Source of the DNA: Chitinophagales bacterium
GTDB taxonomy: Bacteria; Bacteroidota; Bacteroidia; Chitinophagales; LD1
DNA length: 64,000 bases
Assembly (NCBI GenBank): GCA_016786765.1
Contig: JAEUUZ010000046.1
Location: 1 to 64,000, forward strand
Direction: 5' to 3'
Part shown: positions 54,208 through 63,926 of the stretch, one piece after another
Numbering within the stretch: position 1 is the stretch's first letter
How the letters are laid out: each line of letters begins with the position of its first letter
Notes under the pieces: generated by a model
Told to the model about the DNA's origin: nothing
What the model saw: the letters and a program-made list of their open reading frames with translations, nothing else
Database searches by the model: none
Program-made: the position numbers and the translations under genes

Positions 54208-55470
54208 TTAACTTCGTATTGCATCTACCGGCCGCATTTTTGAAGCTTGAAGAGCAGGAATGAAACCTGAAATGATTCCGATTACGAACGAAATTCCGAA
54301 ACCTGTCATTATATTAGAAGCAGTAATATAGAATACAAAGGTAGATTCTTGGTAGTTGACCAGGTACCATTCTAATCCGGTAACCAATACGTACATTAGG
54401 AACAATCCGATAAATCCACCCAACAAACACAAGATGATAGCTTCCAATAGGAACTCTAATAATATATAGATACGTTTTGCGCCCAATGCTTTTTTGATAC
54501 CTATAATATTAGTACGCTCTTTTACGGATACGAACATGATATTGGCAATTCCGAAACCGCCCACTAACATCGAAAAGCCGCCAATTAAGAAGCCGGCAAA
54601 TGAAACAAAGGTAAGTACAGAAGAAATGCCATCGGTAAAAACACTCATTTTATTGAGCGCGAAATCATCGTCAGTAGTGGGAGGCAATCTGCGTATAGCT
54701 CGCATGGCCCCACGTGTTTCGAATTTCATTTCTTCGAAAGGTACGCCTTCTTTAGGTTTCAATGCTACTAATGGGTCGCCCCCGTTCATATTCGAAATTA
54801 AACCCAGTGCCTTATACGGAACAACAACTGCATTATCGAGGGTGAAACCGAATAAATCATCACCTTCTTTTTTCAATACCCCAATTACTTTGAGTTTCAC
54901 ACCGTTAGCCGAAATATCGTGGCCTTCAATAGTGGAACTAGAGCCGAAAAGGGTTTCCGCCACATTCGCTCCAATCAAACACGATCGGGCACCGCCACTG
55001 AATTCGCTTTGTGTGAAGTAACGGCCTTGTGTAAAATCTAAACTTTTAATCAGGTTGTAGTCTTTCGTTGCTCCGGTAACGGTTACGTTTTCAATACTTT
55101 CGTTGTTGTACTTTACCGTTTTACCGCCTGCAAAATCCATCATAGCTATTGCCCCGGCTGAGTGCATTATTTCACCGAGTAGTTCCACTTCCCGTTCGTT
55201 CACACTAGGGCGATTCAAGAATCTCCACCAAGGGTAGTCATCGGTCCAAATCCAAGGCCATTTTTGTACGTATAAAATGTCGGTACCCAACGATGCAAAA
55301 CTGCTTTGAATATTTTTTTCTAGGGAAGTAACAGCCGTATTAACCGATACTACACAAAGTACGCCAATCGCAACGCCCAATAGGGAAAGAAAGGAACGCA
55401 ACTTTGCTGCTCGGATCTCATCCAAAGACAATCGAATACTTTGCGCTATAATTTTCCAGTAAATTTGCAC
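54208..55470 (-). CDS. MacB/FtsX-type ABC transporter permease
   Basis: A 420-residue permease: N-terminal TM (LRSFLSLLGVAIGVLCVVSV), a large extracytoplasmic MacB_PCD domain (about 50-260), and three C-terminal TMs of the FtsX domain with the coupling segment (KERTNIIGIKKALGAKR). Begins with a GTG. Its ATPase partner is not adjacent; the LolD-type ATPase at 60056-60712 is in the window but separated. Role in lipoprotein or drug/peptide handling cannot be set. Confidence 0.88.
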   Translation of the reverse strand: MQIYWKIIAQSIRLSLDEIRAAKLRSFLSLLGVAIGVLCVVSVNTAVTSLEKNIQSSFASLGTDILYVQKWPWIWTDDYPWWRFLNRPSVNEREVELLGEIMHSAGAIAMMDFAGGKTVKYNNESIENVTVTGATKDYNLIKSLDFTQGRYFTQSEFSGGARSCLIGANVAETLFGSSSTIEGHDISANGVKLKVIGVLKKEGDDLFGFTLDNAVVVPYKALGLISNMNGGDPLVALKPKEGVPFEEMKFETRGAMRAIRRLPPTTDDDFALNKMSVFTDGISSVLTFVSFAGFLIGGFSMLVGGFGIANIMFVSVKERTNIIGIKKALGAKRIYILLEFLLEAIILCLLGGFIGLFLMYVLVTGLEWYLVNYQESTFVFYITASNIMTGFGISFVIGIISGFIPALQASKMRPVDAIRS

Positions 55471-55609
55471 CGCACAAACCTACATAAAATTATCCGTTTC
55501 CGATTTTCGGAATTGCCTATAATTGCGCAAGAGGCTTAACAGTATTTGGAAATAACATTTTTTGCGTTTTTTTAAAAGAGGAAAGCCTCGTTTAAGTCGG
55601 CAAAAAGTT

Positions 55610-55617
55610 TAGATTTG
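55610..55617 (+). promoter_or_regulatory. Candidate -7 element for queA
   Basis: TAGATTTG is an exact match to the Bacteroidota -7 consensus TAnnTTTG, 36 bp before the queA start. A clear -33 TTG at the right spacing is not visible. Confidence 0.4.
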
Positions 55618-55652
55618 CCCTCCATTTTAGAATTCCGTAAAATTCAATACGT

Positions 55653-56702
55653 ATGAAACTATCCAGTTTTAATTTCAACCTACCAAAAGAACTAATTGCA
55701 CAAAATCCGGCTCCTAATCGCGATGAATCGAGATTAATGGTGGTGCACAAAGACACCGGAAAAATCGAACATAAAGTATTTAAAGATTCTTTGAAATATT
55801 TCGGAGAAGGCGATGTGTTGATTTTGAACAATACCAAAATTTTTCCTGCGCGTTTGTATGGTACAAAAGAGAAAACAGGCGCTAAAATTGAAGTGTTTTT
55901 GCTTCGTGAATTGAACCGCGACAACTTTTTGTGGGATGTATTGGTAGATCCGGCTCGTAAAATTCGTGTGGGAAACAAATTATATTTCGGTAAAAACGAT
56001 GATTTGATTGCAGAGGTAGTGGATAATACTACATCTCGCGGAAGAACCATTCGTTTCTTATATGATGGCGATTACGAGAAATTCAAACGTACTTTATATG
56101 GTATGGGTGAAACTCCACTGCCTAAAGCGATTAAACGTCCGGTAGAGAAATCGGATGAAGAACGTTATCAAACCGTTTTCGCAAAACACGAAGGTGGTGT
56201 TGCTGCTCCAACTGCCGGGTTGCACTTTAGTCGTGAGTTGTTGAAACGCTTTGAAATTAAAGGCATTGAATTGGCTGAGATTACATTACATACCGGTTTA
56301 GGAACGTTCAGAACCATTGATGTTGAAGATTTGTCGAAACACAAAACAGATGCAGAATATGTCGATATTCCGTTGAAAGCCACTAAAATTGTAAATGCGG
56401 CCAAAGAATCGAAAAAGAAAATCTGTGCTGTAGGAACTACTTCTATTCGTGCGGTTGAATCTTCGGTTTCTGCACAAGGGATGTTAACGCCTTACAACGG
56501 TTGGACAAATTTGTTCATTCACCCACCTTACGATTTCGAGATTGCCAATGCGATGATAACTAACTTCCATATGCCTAAATCGAGCCTTTTGATTATGGCT
56601 GCATCATTTGGAGGATTTGATCTAATGATGAAAGCCTATGAAGTAGCAGTAAAAGAGAAATATAAATTCTTTACATATGGTGATGCCATGTTAATCATCT
56701 AA
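55653..56702 (+). CDS. queA: S-adenosylmethionine:tRNA ribosyltransferase-isomerase
   Basis: A 349-residue QueA of queuosine synthesis: it transfers the ribosyl group of SAM to 7-aminomethyl-deazaguanine in tRNA. Landmarks: [23 protein letters not shown] at the start, the [13 protein letters not shown] block, [15 protein letters not shown] and TSIRAVES. A terminator follows. Confidence 0.96.
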   Translation: MKLSSFNFNLPKELIAQNPAPNRDESRLMVVHKDTGKIEHKVFKDSLKYFGEGDVLILNNTKIFPARLYGTKEKTGAKIEVFLLRELNRDNFLWDVLVDPARKIRVGNKLYFGKNDDLIAEVVDNTTSRGRTIRFLYDGDYEKFKRTLYGMGETPLPKAIKRPVEKSDEERYQTVFAKHEGGVAAPTAGLHFSRELLKRFEIKGIELAEITLHTGLGTFRTIDVEDLSKHKTDAEYVDIPLKATKIVNAAKESKKKICAVGTTSIRAVESSVSAQGMLTPYNGWTNLFIHPPYDFEIANAMITNFHMPKSSLLIMAASFGGFDLMMKAYEVAVKEKYKFFTYGDAMLII

Positions 56703-56720
56703 TTAAAAGAACATAAAATG

Positions 56721-56753
56721 AAAAGCCGATATGAATGTATCGGCTTTTTTTAT
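56721..56753 (+). terminator. Terminator after queA
   Basis: AAAGCCGATA / TATCGGCTTT stem around a TGAATG loop, followed by T residues. Confidence 0.85.
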
Positions 56754-56763
56754 TGCACTAGGT

Positions 56764-57867
56764 TTAGTTGATAGCCTCGTTAATGTTAGGTAGCCCAAAA
56801 CGTTTTAACGCCATTATATGAGAGGAAATTGCCAATGCGAGAGTTTTGTTTTCCAAATAAGGAATTCCAAATTCTTCAGCCGTTTGTTTTACAATTGGCG
56901 CCAACGCAGGATAATGCACATGGCAAATGGTTGGAAATAAATGATGTTCAACTTGGAAATTCAAACCACCTACATACCACGAAAGCCATTGGTTGCCTCT
57001 CGAAAAATTAGCAGTTGTATGCATTTGGTGAATGGCCCAAGCATTCTCAATAGTTCCATTTTCGTTGGGTACAGGATGGGTTGTTTCTGTAATGGTATGG
57101 GCTAACTGGAAAACAATCGTAAGGATAATTCCGGCTACAAAATGCATCAGTAAAAAACCGCCTAACCAGGGCCAAAATGCCAAATGGAAAAGGAGAGGAG
57201 GTAAAACGAGCATGGCGACAAAGTATACCACTTTAGCGAGCGACATTTTTAGAAATATAGTTCTGTTTTCAGTAATGCTGTTTTTGTTTATTCCTTTTTC
57301 GGTATAGCGTAAAAATTGGAAAAAATCTTTCGCGATAACCCAATACAATGTGGCTATACCATACAATGCAAAGGCGTAGAGATATTGGAATCGATGAAAA
57401 GGTTTGGCTTTACCATCCGGATTCAAACGCAGTGCAAGTTTATTTTGAATGTCTTCGTCCCAATTGGCAATGTTCGTGAAGGTATGATGAAGATAGTTGT
57501 GTTGTAGTTTCCAGTTGAAAACAGAACCGCCAAGAAGGTTGAGGGTGTGCGCTAACCAATAGTTTACATTTTTGTTTTTTGAGTAGGCACCATGGTTGGC
57601 ATCGTGCATAATGCTCATCCCAATTCCGGCTAAACAGAATCCCATGAATGCCCATAACAGCAATGCATTTACTATCATTGGCGTAGTGATGAGTAAAATT
57701 GCGAAGCTGCCTATATAGCCTGAAAGTAAGAGCATGGTTTTAATTACCATGGTACTATTGGCATACCGCGATAAGTGCTTCGCCTTGAAATGCGCATTCA
57801 CTCGAGTTTTCAGTGTTTCATAAAATTCAGACGGGTGAAGACTGACAAAGCGAATGGGTTTGATCAA
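56764..57867 (-). CDS. Fatty acid desaturase (front-end / acyl-lipid type)
   Basis: About 367 residues, membrane-bound di-iron desaturase. Histidine boxes HDANH, HNYLHH and QVEHH are all present, with four or more hydrophobic spans. The third box starting with Gln resembles front-end or acyl-lipid omega-type desaturases such as linoleoyl-CoA desaturase. Electron donor and bond position are not deducible. The start is uncertain: the TTG at 57867 gives a family-like N terminus (IKPIRFVSLHPSEFYETL), and a TTG at 57942 would add 25 residues. Confidence 0.85.
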   Translation of the reverse strand: MIKPIRFVSLHPSEFYETLKTRVNAHFKAKHLSRYANSTMVIKTMLLLSGYIGSFAILLITTPMIVNALLLWAFMGFCLAGIGMSIMHDANHGAYSKNKNVNYWLAHTLNLLGGSVFNWKLQHNYLHHTFTNIANWDEDIQNKLALRLNPDGKAKPFHRFQYLYAFALYGIATLYWVIAKDFFQFLRYTEKGINKNSITENRTIFLKMSLAKVVYFVAMLVLPPLLFHLAFWPWLGGFLLMHFVAGIILTIVFQLAHTITETTHPVPNENGTIENAWAIHQMHTTANFSRGNQWLSWYVGGLNFQVEHHLFPTICHVHYPALAPIVKQTAEEFGIPYLENKTLALAISSHIMALKRFGLPNINEAIN

Positions 57868-58031
57868 TGTATTTGTTTTGGTGTTTAGTGGTTTTTTTCT
57901 GAATTCATTTAGACATACATATATAACACACCTTTCCAACAAAAGAGTATTTATTTTAATTTAATTTTGCAGTTGAATTTGCAATTATTCTAGTAGTCTG
58001 GGTATTAGTTAAATATGGGAAAAGCAATAAG

Positions 58032-59228
58032 CTATTTAGCTTCAACATACAATGTTTGATACACCGTTTTACATTTATCGCTGTTTGTTTCAATTACATT
58101 TACCGAGCCGGAAACCTTACCCCAATTCACGATCACGCTATTTTTGTTGGAACTGATAGTTTTACAGCCACTTGGGAATGTCCATTTGTATTTTGCTCCA
58201 GCAATTGCAGGAACCGAAAAGGTAACGTTTTGTTGATAAGGCTTTACGCTTTTAGTGCCGTTAATCGTATGCGGTATTATCAATCCAAAATCTACTGCCG
58301 TCCAATAAGTAGAATAATAATTTTTATCGGCAGAATATAGTTTGTGTTTGCCCCCTTGCATTTCACACTTACCCGGATCTACAAGTAATGCATGTCCGAG
58401 TCCACGAACTTTGTAATAGATGACAACATCTTCTTGTTTGGCATTTTGAAAAACGTTTTTTTCGATACACTTTTTTCCTGCAAAACATTTAATAAGTTTG
58501 GATGGTGTAGCCGAAATACCCTGCAGGTTTGTCCATTGCTTTACAATTTCATAGCCGTTACGTTTGTTCACAACAACATCTGCTTTGCCTTGATACACAA
58601 TCATAGTAGGGTAAGCACCTTTATAATTTGGGTTTTGCGTACGAACTAAATCTCCCCAATGTTGAGGGCTTTTTAATACCCATCCTTCCATCGCAAACAT
58701 GCCCGTGATAAATTTATTCGCTGCTTTAAACGGAGCTCCTGCAAATATAGCCCCAGCTTTAAACGATGCAGGATGAGTGGCGAGCATAGACACTGCCATA
58801 GCTGCTCCTGCTGATAAACCTGTTATGAATACCCGATTTGAATCAATAGAGTAATGTTGCTTCATATAGTCCATCATTGCTGTAATCGAAGCATTCTCAC
58901 CTTTCCCTTTGTCAACATCATTCGGATTGTACCAACAGAAACAATTGCCCATGTTGTTGCTCATTTTTTGTTGCGCATAAAGTACTGCAAAGCCATATTT
59001 ATCGGCCAATTGATTCCATCCTGTTTGTTTGGCTACCATCCCTGCATTTTGTGAACAACCATGGAGAACAACTACCAAAGGCATTGATTTTGCTTGATTG
59101 GAAGGTAAATGCATGTACATCTTCAAGTTACCCGGATTTGGGCCGAAATCATATATGACTGTTAAATCCTGCGCAAGAAGGAAAATTGGTGCAAATAGAA
59201 ATAATGAGACAATAAAGAGAGACCGCAT
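58032..59228 (-). CDS. PHB-depolymerase family esterase with C-terminal PKD-like domain
   Basis: A 398-residue secreted alpha/beta hydrolase. Signal peptide 1-19 (ending F-L-L-A-Q). Oxyanion block VVLHGCSQNAG, nucleophile elbow GLSAGAAM, and a likely Asp and His further on (GKADVVV, LGHALL). This subgroup includes polyhydroxybutyrate depolymerases and feruloyl/xylan esterases. The last 75 residues form a PKD-like beta domain, but no T9SS sorting motif is clear. Confidence 0.85.
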   Translation of the reverse strand: MRSLFIVSLFLFAPIFLLAQDLTVIYDFGPNPGNLKMYMHLPSNQAKSMPLVVVLHGCSQNAGMVAKQTGWNQLADKYGFAVLYAQQKMSNNMGNCFCWYNPNDVDKGKGENASITAMMDYMKQHYSIDSNRVFITGLSAGAAMAVSMLATHPASFKAGAIFAGAPFKAANKFITGMFAMEGWVLKSPQHWGDLVRTQNPNYKGAYPTMIVYQGKADVVVNKRNGYEIVKQWTNLQGISATPSKLIKCFAGKKCIEKNVFQNAKQEDVVIYYKVRGLGHALLVDPGKCEMQGGKHKLYSADKNYYSTYWTAVDFGLIIPHTINGTKSVKPYQQNVTFSVPAIAGAKYKWTFPSGCKTISSNKNSVIVNWGKVSGSVNVIETNSDKCKTVYQTLYVEAK

Positions 59229-59240
59229 GTCAATATGGAA

Positions 59241-60038
59241 TTAAGCGTTCAATTCAATTTCATACCCACTGTGTTTGCGGATATTAATCACTACACCATT
59301 TTCGAACATTAAGTATTGCGCTCGAATACCTATTAATTTGGCATTAATTTCTTTTTGTTTGTCGAACGATGTGCTTGTTACTTTTGTTGGATACTCCAAA
59401 ACCGGATATTCAATATGGATGACTTCATCGTTGTTCGAAATATATTGGTGAAAGAGGTCGGGCAATAATCCAATCACTCGTTCTTTTTCAACCGCCAAAT
59501 CGATTGAAGTATTGAAATCGTTTTTCAACATTTTCATCCAATGTGTTTTGTCGGTCAAATGTTCTTTAAGCGAAACCTCAATGGCTCCGGCTAACTGCCG
59601 ATATGGTGTTTCCGCTAATATAATGGCGCTGTTAGCTCCTTGATCTATCCACCGTGTAGGGATTTGTGTTTCGCGGGTTACACCCACCTTTACTTCATTC
59701 ACCAATGCCAAATAAACATAATGCGGTTGCAAATGGTGTTTAATTTCCCATTCCACATCGCGGCCTTTGCCTTCGTGTGCCTGACAAAGCTCCGGTTTCA
59801 GAATACATTCCGCATTTTCAGCTGCGTTCATGAAACAGTTGTAACATAAACCTTCGCCAAACGATTTGTAGGTTTTCTTACTGCAAATACCACAATAAAT
59901 ATTGCCGGTAAAACGCAGTGAAATGTTCTTGCCTATTAATTCGTTCATCGCAATTTGCTGATCGCCTAACTGCAAAAAATATTGCACAGGATTAATTCGC
60001 AGTGTAGGCATTTTATCTAAAGTTCCTATAGCATTCAT
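59241..60038 (-). CDS. DUF2797 family protein
   Basis: A 265-residue protein of unknown function with two Cys pairs resembling a zinc ribbon (CGIC near residue 49 and CYNC near 65), further Cys residues, and the DUF2797 core (VYLALVNEVKVGVTRETQIPTRWIDQGA). Placed 17 bp after lolD. Cytosolic. Confidence 0.82.
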   Translation of the reverse strand: MNAIGTLDKMPTLRINPVQYFLQLGDQQIAMNELIGKNISLRFTGNIYCGICSKKTYKSFGEGLCYNCFMNAAENAECILKPELCQAHEGKGRDVEWEIKHHLQPHYVYLALVNEVKVGVTRETQIPTRWIDQGANSAIILAETPYRQLAGAIEVSLKEHLTDKTHWMKMLKNDFNTSIDLAVEKERVIGLLPDLFHQYISNNDEVIHIEYPVLEYPTKVTSTSFDKQKEINAKLIGIRAQYLMFENGVVINIRKHSGYEIELNA

Positions 60039-60055
60039 TGGTGTTAGTTATGGGG

Positions 60056-60712
60056 TTATGGAGAAATTTTACCGTCTTTCATCACAATTTTACGGTCGGC
60101 CATATTGGCCAAGTCATCGTTGTGGGTAACAATAATAAAGGTTTGGTTGAATTCGTTGCGTAAGTCAAAAAACAACTGGTGCAAAGCATGCGCATTTTCT
60201 GTATCTAAATTGCCCGATGGCTCATCTGCCAAAATTAGCTTTGGTTGCATCATTAATGCACGAGCTACAGCCACACGTTGTTGTTCGCCCCCAGATAGTT
60301 CGCCCGGCTTGTGTTGTATTCTGTGGCTTAATTTCAATCGTTCCAGTAATTCTTTTGCCCTTTTTTCAGCAGTGGCAATAGATTGCCCGGCAATAAAGGC
60401 TGGTATACTTATATTTTCTAAAGCCGTAAATTCCGGTAAAAGGTGATGGAATTGAAAGATAAAGCCAATATTCTGGTTTCTGTATTTGGGTAATTGCTTA
60501 TCGGATTGGCCGAAAACGGAAACGCCTTCCAGTTTAACGGTTCCTTTATCGGGTTTATCTAAAGTGCCTAATATATGCAACAGTGTACTTTTCCCAGCCC
60601 CGGAAGGCCCAACAATGCTAATCACTTGGCCGGTTTCCACTGCCAGCGATACATCGTTCAACACACAAAGTTGCCCGTAAGATTTAGTTAAGTTTTGCGC
60701 TTCTAGTAACAT
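60056..60712 (-). CDS. lolD: LolD-type ABC transporter ATPase
   Basis: A 218-residue ATPase: Walker A GPSGAGKST (35-43), Q-loop, signature LSGGEQQRVAVARAL, Walker B LILADEPSGNLD. It belongs to the MacB/LolD branch, which powers lipoprotein release or MacB-like export. No LolCE permease is adjacent; the FtsX-type permease at 54208-55470 might use it. Divergent from sucC. Confidence 0.85.
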   Translation of the reverse strand: MLLEAQNLTKSYGQLCVLNDVSLAVETGQVISIVGPSGAGKSTLLHILGTLDKPDKGTVKLEGVSVFGQSDKQLPKYRNQNIGFIFQFHHLLPEFTALENISIPAFIAGQSIATAEKRAKELLERLKLSHRIQHKPGELSGGEQQRVAVARALMMQPKLILADEPSGNLDTENAHALHQLFFDLRNEFNQTFIIVTHNDDLANMADRKIVMKDGKISP

Positions 60713-60766
60713 TCATTTTTTATTTATCAGTGTTCTGTTATATTCGCCAAGTCAAAAAATAAAATT

Positions 60767-61978
60767 ATGAATCTTCACGAATACCAGGCAAAAGAATTAA
60801 TGAAAAAGAATGGGGCGTCCATTCAAGAGGGAATTGTTGCTACTACACCCGCTGAGGCTGTAGCGGCTGCCGAACAAATGAAAACGCTATACAACAGCGA
60901 TTGGGTTGTTGTGAAATCGCAAATTCATGCCGGTGGGCGTGGAAAAGGAAAAATTGCAGGAACCGAACAAAACGGTGTGGCTTTGGCAAAAAATCACGAT
61001 AAAGTGCGTGAAATCGCTACAAATTTATTGGGCGGAACCTTAGTGACTATCCAAACCGGTCCTGCGGGAAGAGTGGTTAATAAGGTATTAATCGCTCAAG
61101 ATGTTTACTATCCGGGTGAATCAGACCCTAAGGAATTATATATTTCTATTTTATTGGATCGTGGAACAGGCAGAAATGTATTCATTTATTCTACTGAGGG
61201 AGGCATGGATATCGAAGAAGTAGCAGCGCACACACCTGAAAAGGTACATAAAGAATATGTTGATCCTAAAGTAGGATTGCAAGATTTCCAATGCCGTAAA
61301 ATGGCGTTTAACCTAGGTTTAAACGGTAATGCGTTCAAAGAAATGACGAAGTTTATCAAAGCAGTTTATAAAACTTACATCAACTCCGATGCAAGCATGA
61401 TTGAAATTAATCCTTGTTTGAAAACATCGGATAACAAGATTATTGCTGTAGATGGTAAAATATCGTTAGATGATAACGCATTATACCGTCACCCGGATTT
61501 ATTGGCTTTGCGCGATTTGAACGAAGAAGATCCTACCGAAGTTGAAGCATCTAACGCTGAATTGAACTATGTGAAATTGGACGGAAACGTTGGTTGTATG
61601 GTGAATGGAGCAGGATTGGCAATGGCCACTATGGATATCATCAAATTGAGTGGTGGTGAACCGGCTAACTTCTTGGACGTGGGTGGAACGGCTAATGCAG
61701 AGCGTGTTGAAAAAGCCTTCCGTATTATCTTAAAAGATCCGCATGTAAAAGCGATTTTGGTGAATATCTTTGGTGGAATTGTTCGTTGCGATCGCGTTGC
61801 ACAGGGAATTGTAGATGCTTACAAGTCTATCGGCAACATTCCGGTGCCTATCATTGTTCGTTTACAAGGTACTAATGCGGTTGAAGCTAAAAAGTTAATT
61901 GACGAGTCGGGATTAAAAGTTTTGTCGGCCATTCAATTGAAAGAAGCCGCTGAGCAAGTTAAAGTAGCATTAGCGTAA
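60767..61978 (+). CDS. sucC: Succinyl-CoA synthetase beta subunit (ADP-forming)
   Basis: A 403-residue SucC: ATP-grasp region with MNLHEYQAKELMKKNG, KSQIHAGGRGKG, and the C-terminal CoA-binding/dimer part NIFGGIVRCDRVAQGI. TCA cycle, substrate-level phosphorylation. The alpha subunit gene (sucD) is not adjacent downstream. Confidence 0.96.
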   Translation: MNLHEYQAKELMKKNGASIQEGIVATTPAEAVAAAEQMKTLYNSDWVVVKSQIHAGGRGKGKIAGTEQNGVALAKNHDKVREIATNLLGGTLVTIQTGPAGRVVNKVLIAQDVYYPGESDPKELYISILLDRGTGRNVFIYSTEGGMDIEEVAAHTPEKVHKEYVDPKVGLQDFQCRKMAFNLGLNGNAFKEMTKFIKAVYKTYINSDASMIEINPCLKTSDNKIIAVDGKISLDDNALYRHPDLLALRDLNEEDPTEVEASNAELNYVKLDGNVGCMVNGAGLAMATMDIIKLSGGEPANFLDVGGTANAERVEKAFRIILKDPHVKAILVNIFGGIVRCDRVAQGIVDAYKSIGNIPVPIIVRLQGTNAVEAKKLIDESGLKVLSAIQLKEAAEQVKVALA

Positions 61979-61998
61979 TAAATTTTATTAATATATAA

Positions 61999-62032
61999 AA
62001 GCGTTGTTTCCAATGGAGACAACGCTTTTTTT
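61999..62032 (+). terminator. Terminator after sucC
   Basis: AAAGCGTTGT / ACAACGCTTT stem around TTCCAATGGAG with a following T run. Confidence 0.85.
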
Positions 62033-62129
62033 ATTTGAAGTGGTGAAAATTTGTTGAAAAACAACTACAGAAAATTTTAAATGCCTACTTTTGTAGTGTT
62101 GAACGTTTCTCCCCAAGCAATAAAATGAG

Positions 62130-63926
62130 ATGGACCCCAGGTTAACAGATGGAGAACTAAATGGCAAGTTTAAGCAACTTTATCACCGCTTCACAAAGCG
62201 AAACAGTGAAAGCATTCTTGACGTTAATGAATTGTTAGCTATTACACAATCGATGCCAGCTCCATGGTATAGCAAAGCGAAAATAGCAGAAGCCCATTAT
62301 TATCTAACGGTCAAAAACGATTACGTTCATTCACTTGAAATTTGTCGATTAGCCGAAGCATTAATTATGGATCAAAAAGCGGATCAATTCTACCCAACTT
62401 TATACTCTATTCAAGCCTCTTGCTATCAGCATTTGGGCGAACTAGACAAGGCTGAAGAATACTATTTGAAAGGCATAACCGCATTTCAACAACTTCTTGA
62501 GCCTTCTCCAAGCGATTATCATCGTTTAGGTTCCAACTATTTTAACTTATTGCAACTTAATGCAATCAGTTCCATCAACAAAGAACAGTTCGATGCGTAT
62601 ATGACGAAGTCGATTCAAGCCATGGAGAAGGCCGATAGTGCAACTGGACTTTCTAATTGCTATAATCTACTCGCAAAAAATGCCTACGATGCAAAAGAGT
62701 ACGACAATGCATTGGAGTTGATGTTAAAGTCATTTGTGATTCTAGAGCAAGAAATACCCTCTCCCCATACGGCTATATATTGCAATAATATTTCGCGGAT
62801 TTATTCCATAAAAGGGGATAGAGAAGTATCTGATCAATGGTATCAAAGAGGTTTGTCGCTTATTGAACAATCCGATAGTGCCTATCATCTTGGTGTTTTT
62901 ATGCATCAACGGATGGAAGTATTGATGGAGCAAAAGCGTTTGCCGGAAGCCATCGAAACAGGGAAAAAAGCGGAACAAATCCTATTGAAGATTGAATCCA
63001 TACCCGAGTTGTTTTCACTGTATCGCGACTTAGCCTTGTGTTATGCCACTACAGAGGATTATAAAACGGCATATACCTATCAACAGCATCAATTGCAACT
63101 GAATGAACAATTGTTTACGCAACGAAAGGCAGCAGCAATAGCAAAGGCTCAGCAATCTTTTCAATGGCAACAGAAAGAAAAAGAGAATTTGCTGTTACAA
63201 CAAAAAGCGCGCGAAGTGGAAATTTATGCCCGACAACTGGAAATTAAAAACGAAGATTTAAAGCATTTCGCGCATGCTATGTCGCACGATTTGAAAGAAC
63301 CGCTGCGTACCATTAATGCTATGCTCACATTATTAGAAAGGAGCATGGATACTACCATCAAGAAGGAACAACAAGAATATCTCGATTTTGTGCATGATGC
63401 CGTTTCTCGCCTATCGGAGTTAGTGGAGAGTGTGCTCGGTTTTTCCAATCTTTCCGAATCGACACAAAATATTGATATTGACCTCAATCGCGTATTGACA
63501 CTTTCACAAGATAATTTGAAGGCATTAATTCAAGAACGAAATGTAGCTATTGAATCGCATACTCTACCGCATGTATTGGGCGATGAAATTCATCTCACAC
63601 AACTCTTTCAAAATTTAATCACGAATGCTGTTAAGTATAATACTAGCGCCATTCCTACGGTTAAAATAACATACGAACAGCATGGAGATGTTGCCATTGT
63701 TTCTCTTGCCGATAATGGAATTGGAATTCCTGACCGTTATCACGAAAAGGTGTTTGAGCTATTTCAGCGCCTGCATAGCAAAGATAAATTTAGTGGCTCC
63801 GGAATAGGTTTGGCTGTTTGCAAAAAAATCATGCAGCAAATGGAAGGCGATATCTATATTTCGAATAATCCAACAGGTGGAACCATATTTCACTTAGCTT
63901 TTCCTTTAAAAGGAACCAAACAGTAA
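62130..63926 (+). CDS. TPR-containing histidine kinase, cytosolic
   Basis: A 598-residue kinase with no membrane span. The N-terminal 330 residues are helical repeats of TPR type (LGELDKAEEYYLKGI is one clear repeat), then a coiled coil, the dimerisation/phospho-acceptor helix HAMSHDLKEPLR (His386), and an HATPase domain (N box LFQNLITNAVKYN, G1 DNGIGI, G2 GSGIGLAV). The TPR part probably senses a protein or peptide. No response regulator follows within the window, so it is an orphan here. Confidence 0.88.
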   Translation: MDPRLTDGELNGKFKQLYHRFTKRNSESILDVNELLAITQSMPAPWYSKAKIAEAHYYLTVKNDYVHSLEICRLAEALIMDQKADQFYPTLYSIQASCYQHLGELDKAEEYYLKGITAFQQLLEPSPSDYHRLGSNYFNLLQLNAISSINKEQFDAYMTKSIQAMEKADSATGLSNCYNLLAKNAYDAKEYDNALELMLKSFVILEQEIPSPHTAIYCNNISRIYSIKGDREVSDQWYQRGLSLIEQSDSAYHLGVFMHQRMEVLMEQKRLPEAIETGKKAEQILLKIESIPELFSLYRDLALCYATTEDYKTAYTYQQHQLQLNEQLFTQRKAAAIAKAQQSFQWQQKEKENLLLQQKAREVEIYARQLEIKNEDLKHFAHAMSHDLKEPLRTINAMLTLLERSMDTTIKKEQQEYLDFVHDAVSRLSELVESVLGFSNLSESTQNIDIDLNRVLTLSQDNLKALIQERNVAIESHTLPHVLGDEIHLTQLFQNLITNAVKYNTSAIPTVKITYEQHGDVAIVSLADNGIGIPDRYHEKVFELFQRLHSKDKFSGSGIGLAVCKKIMQQMEGDIYISNNPTGGTIFHLAFPLKGTKQ

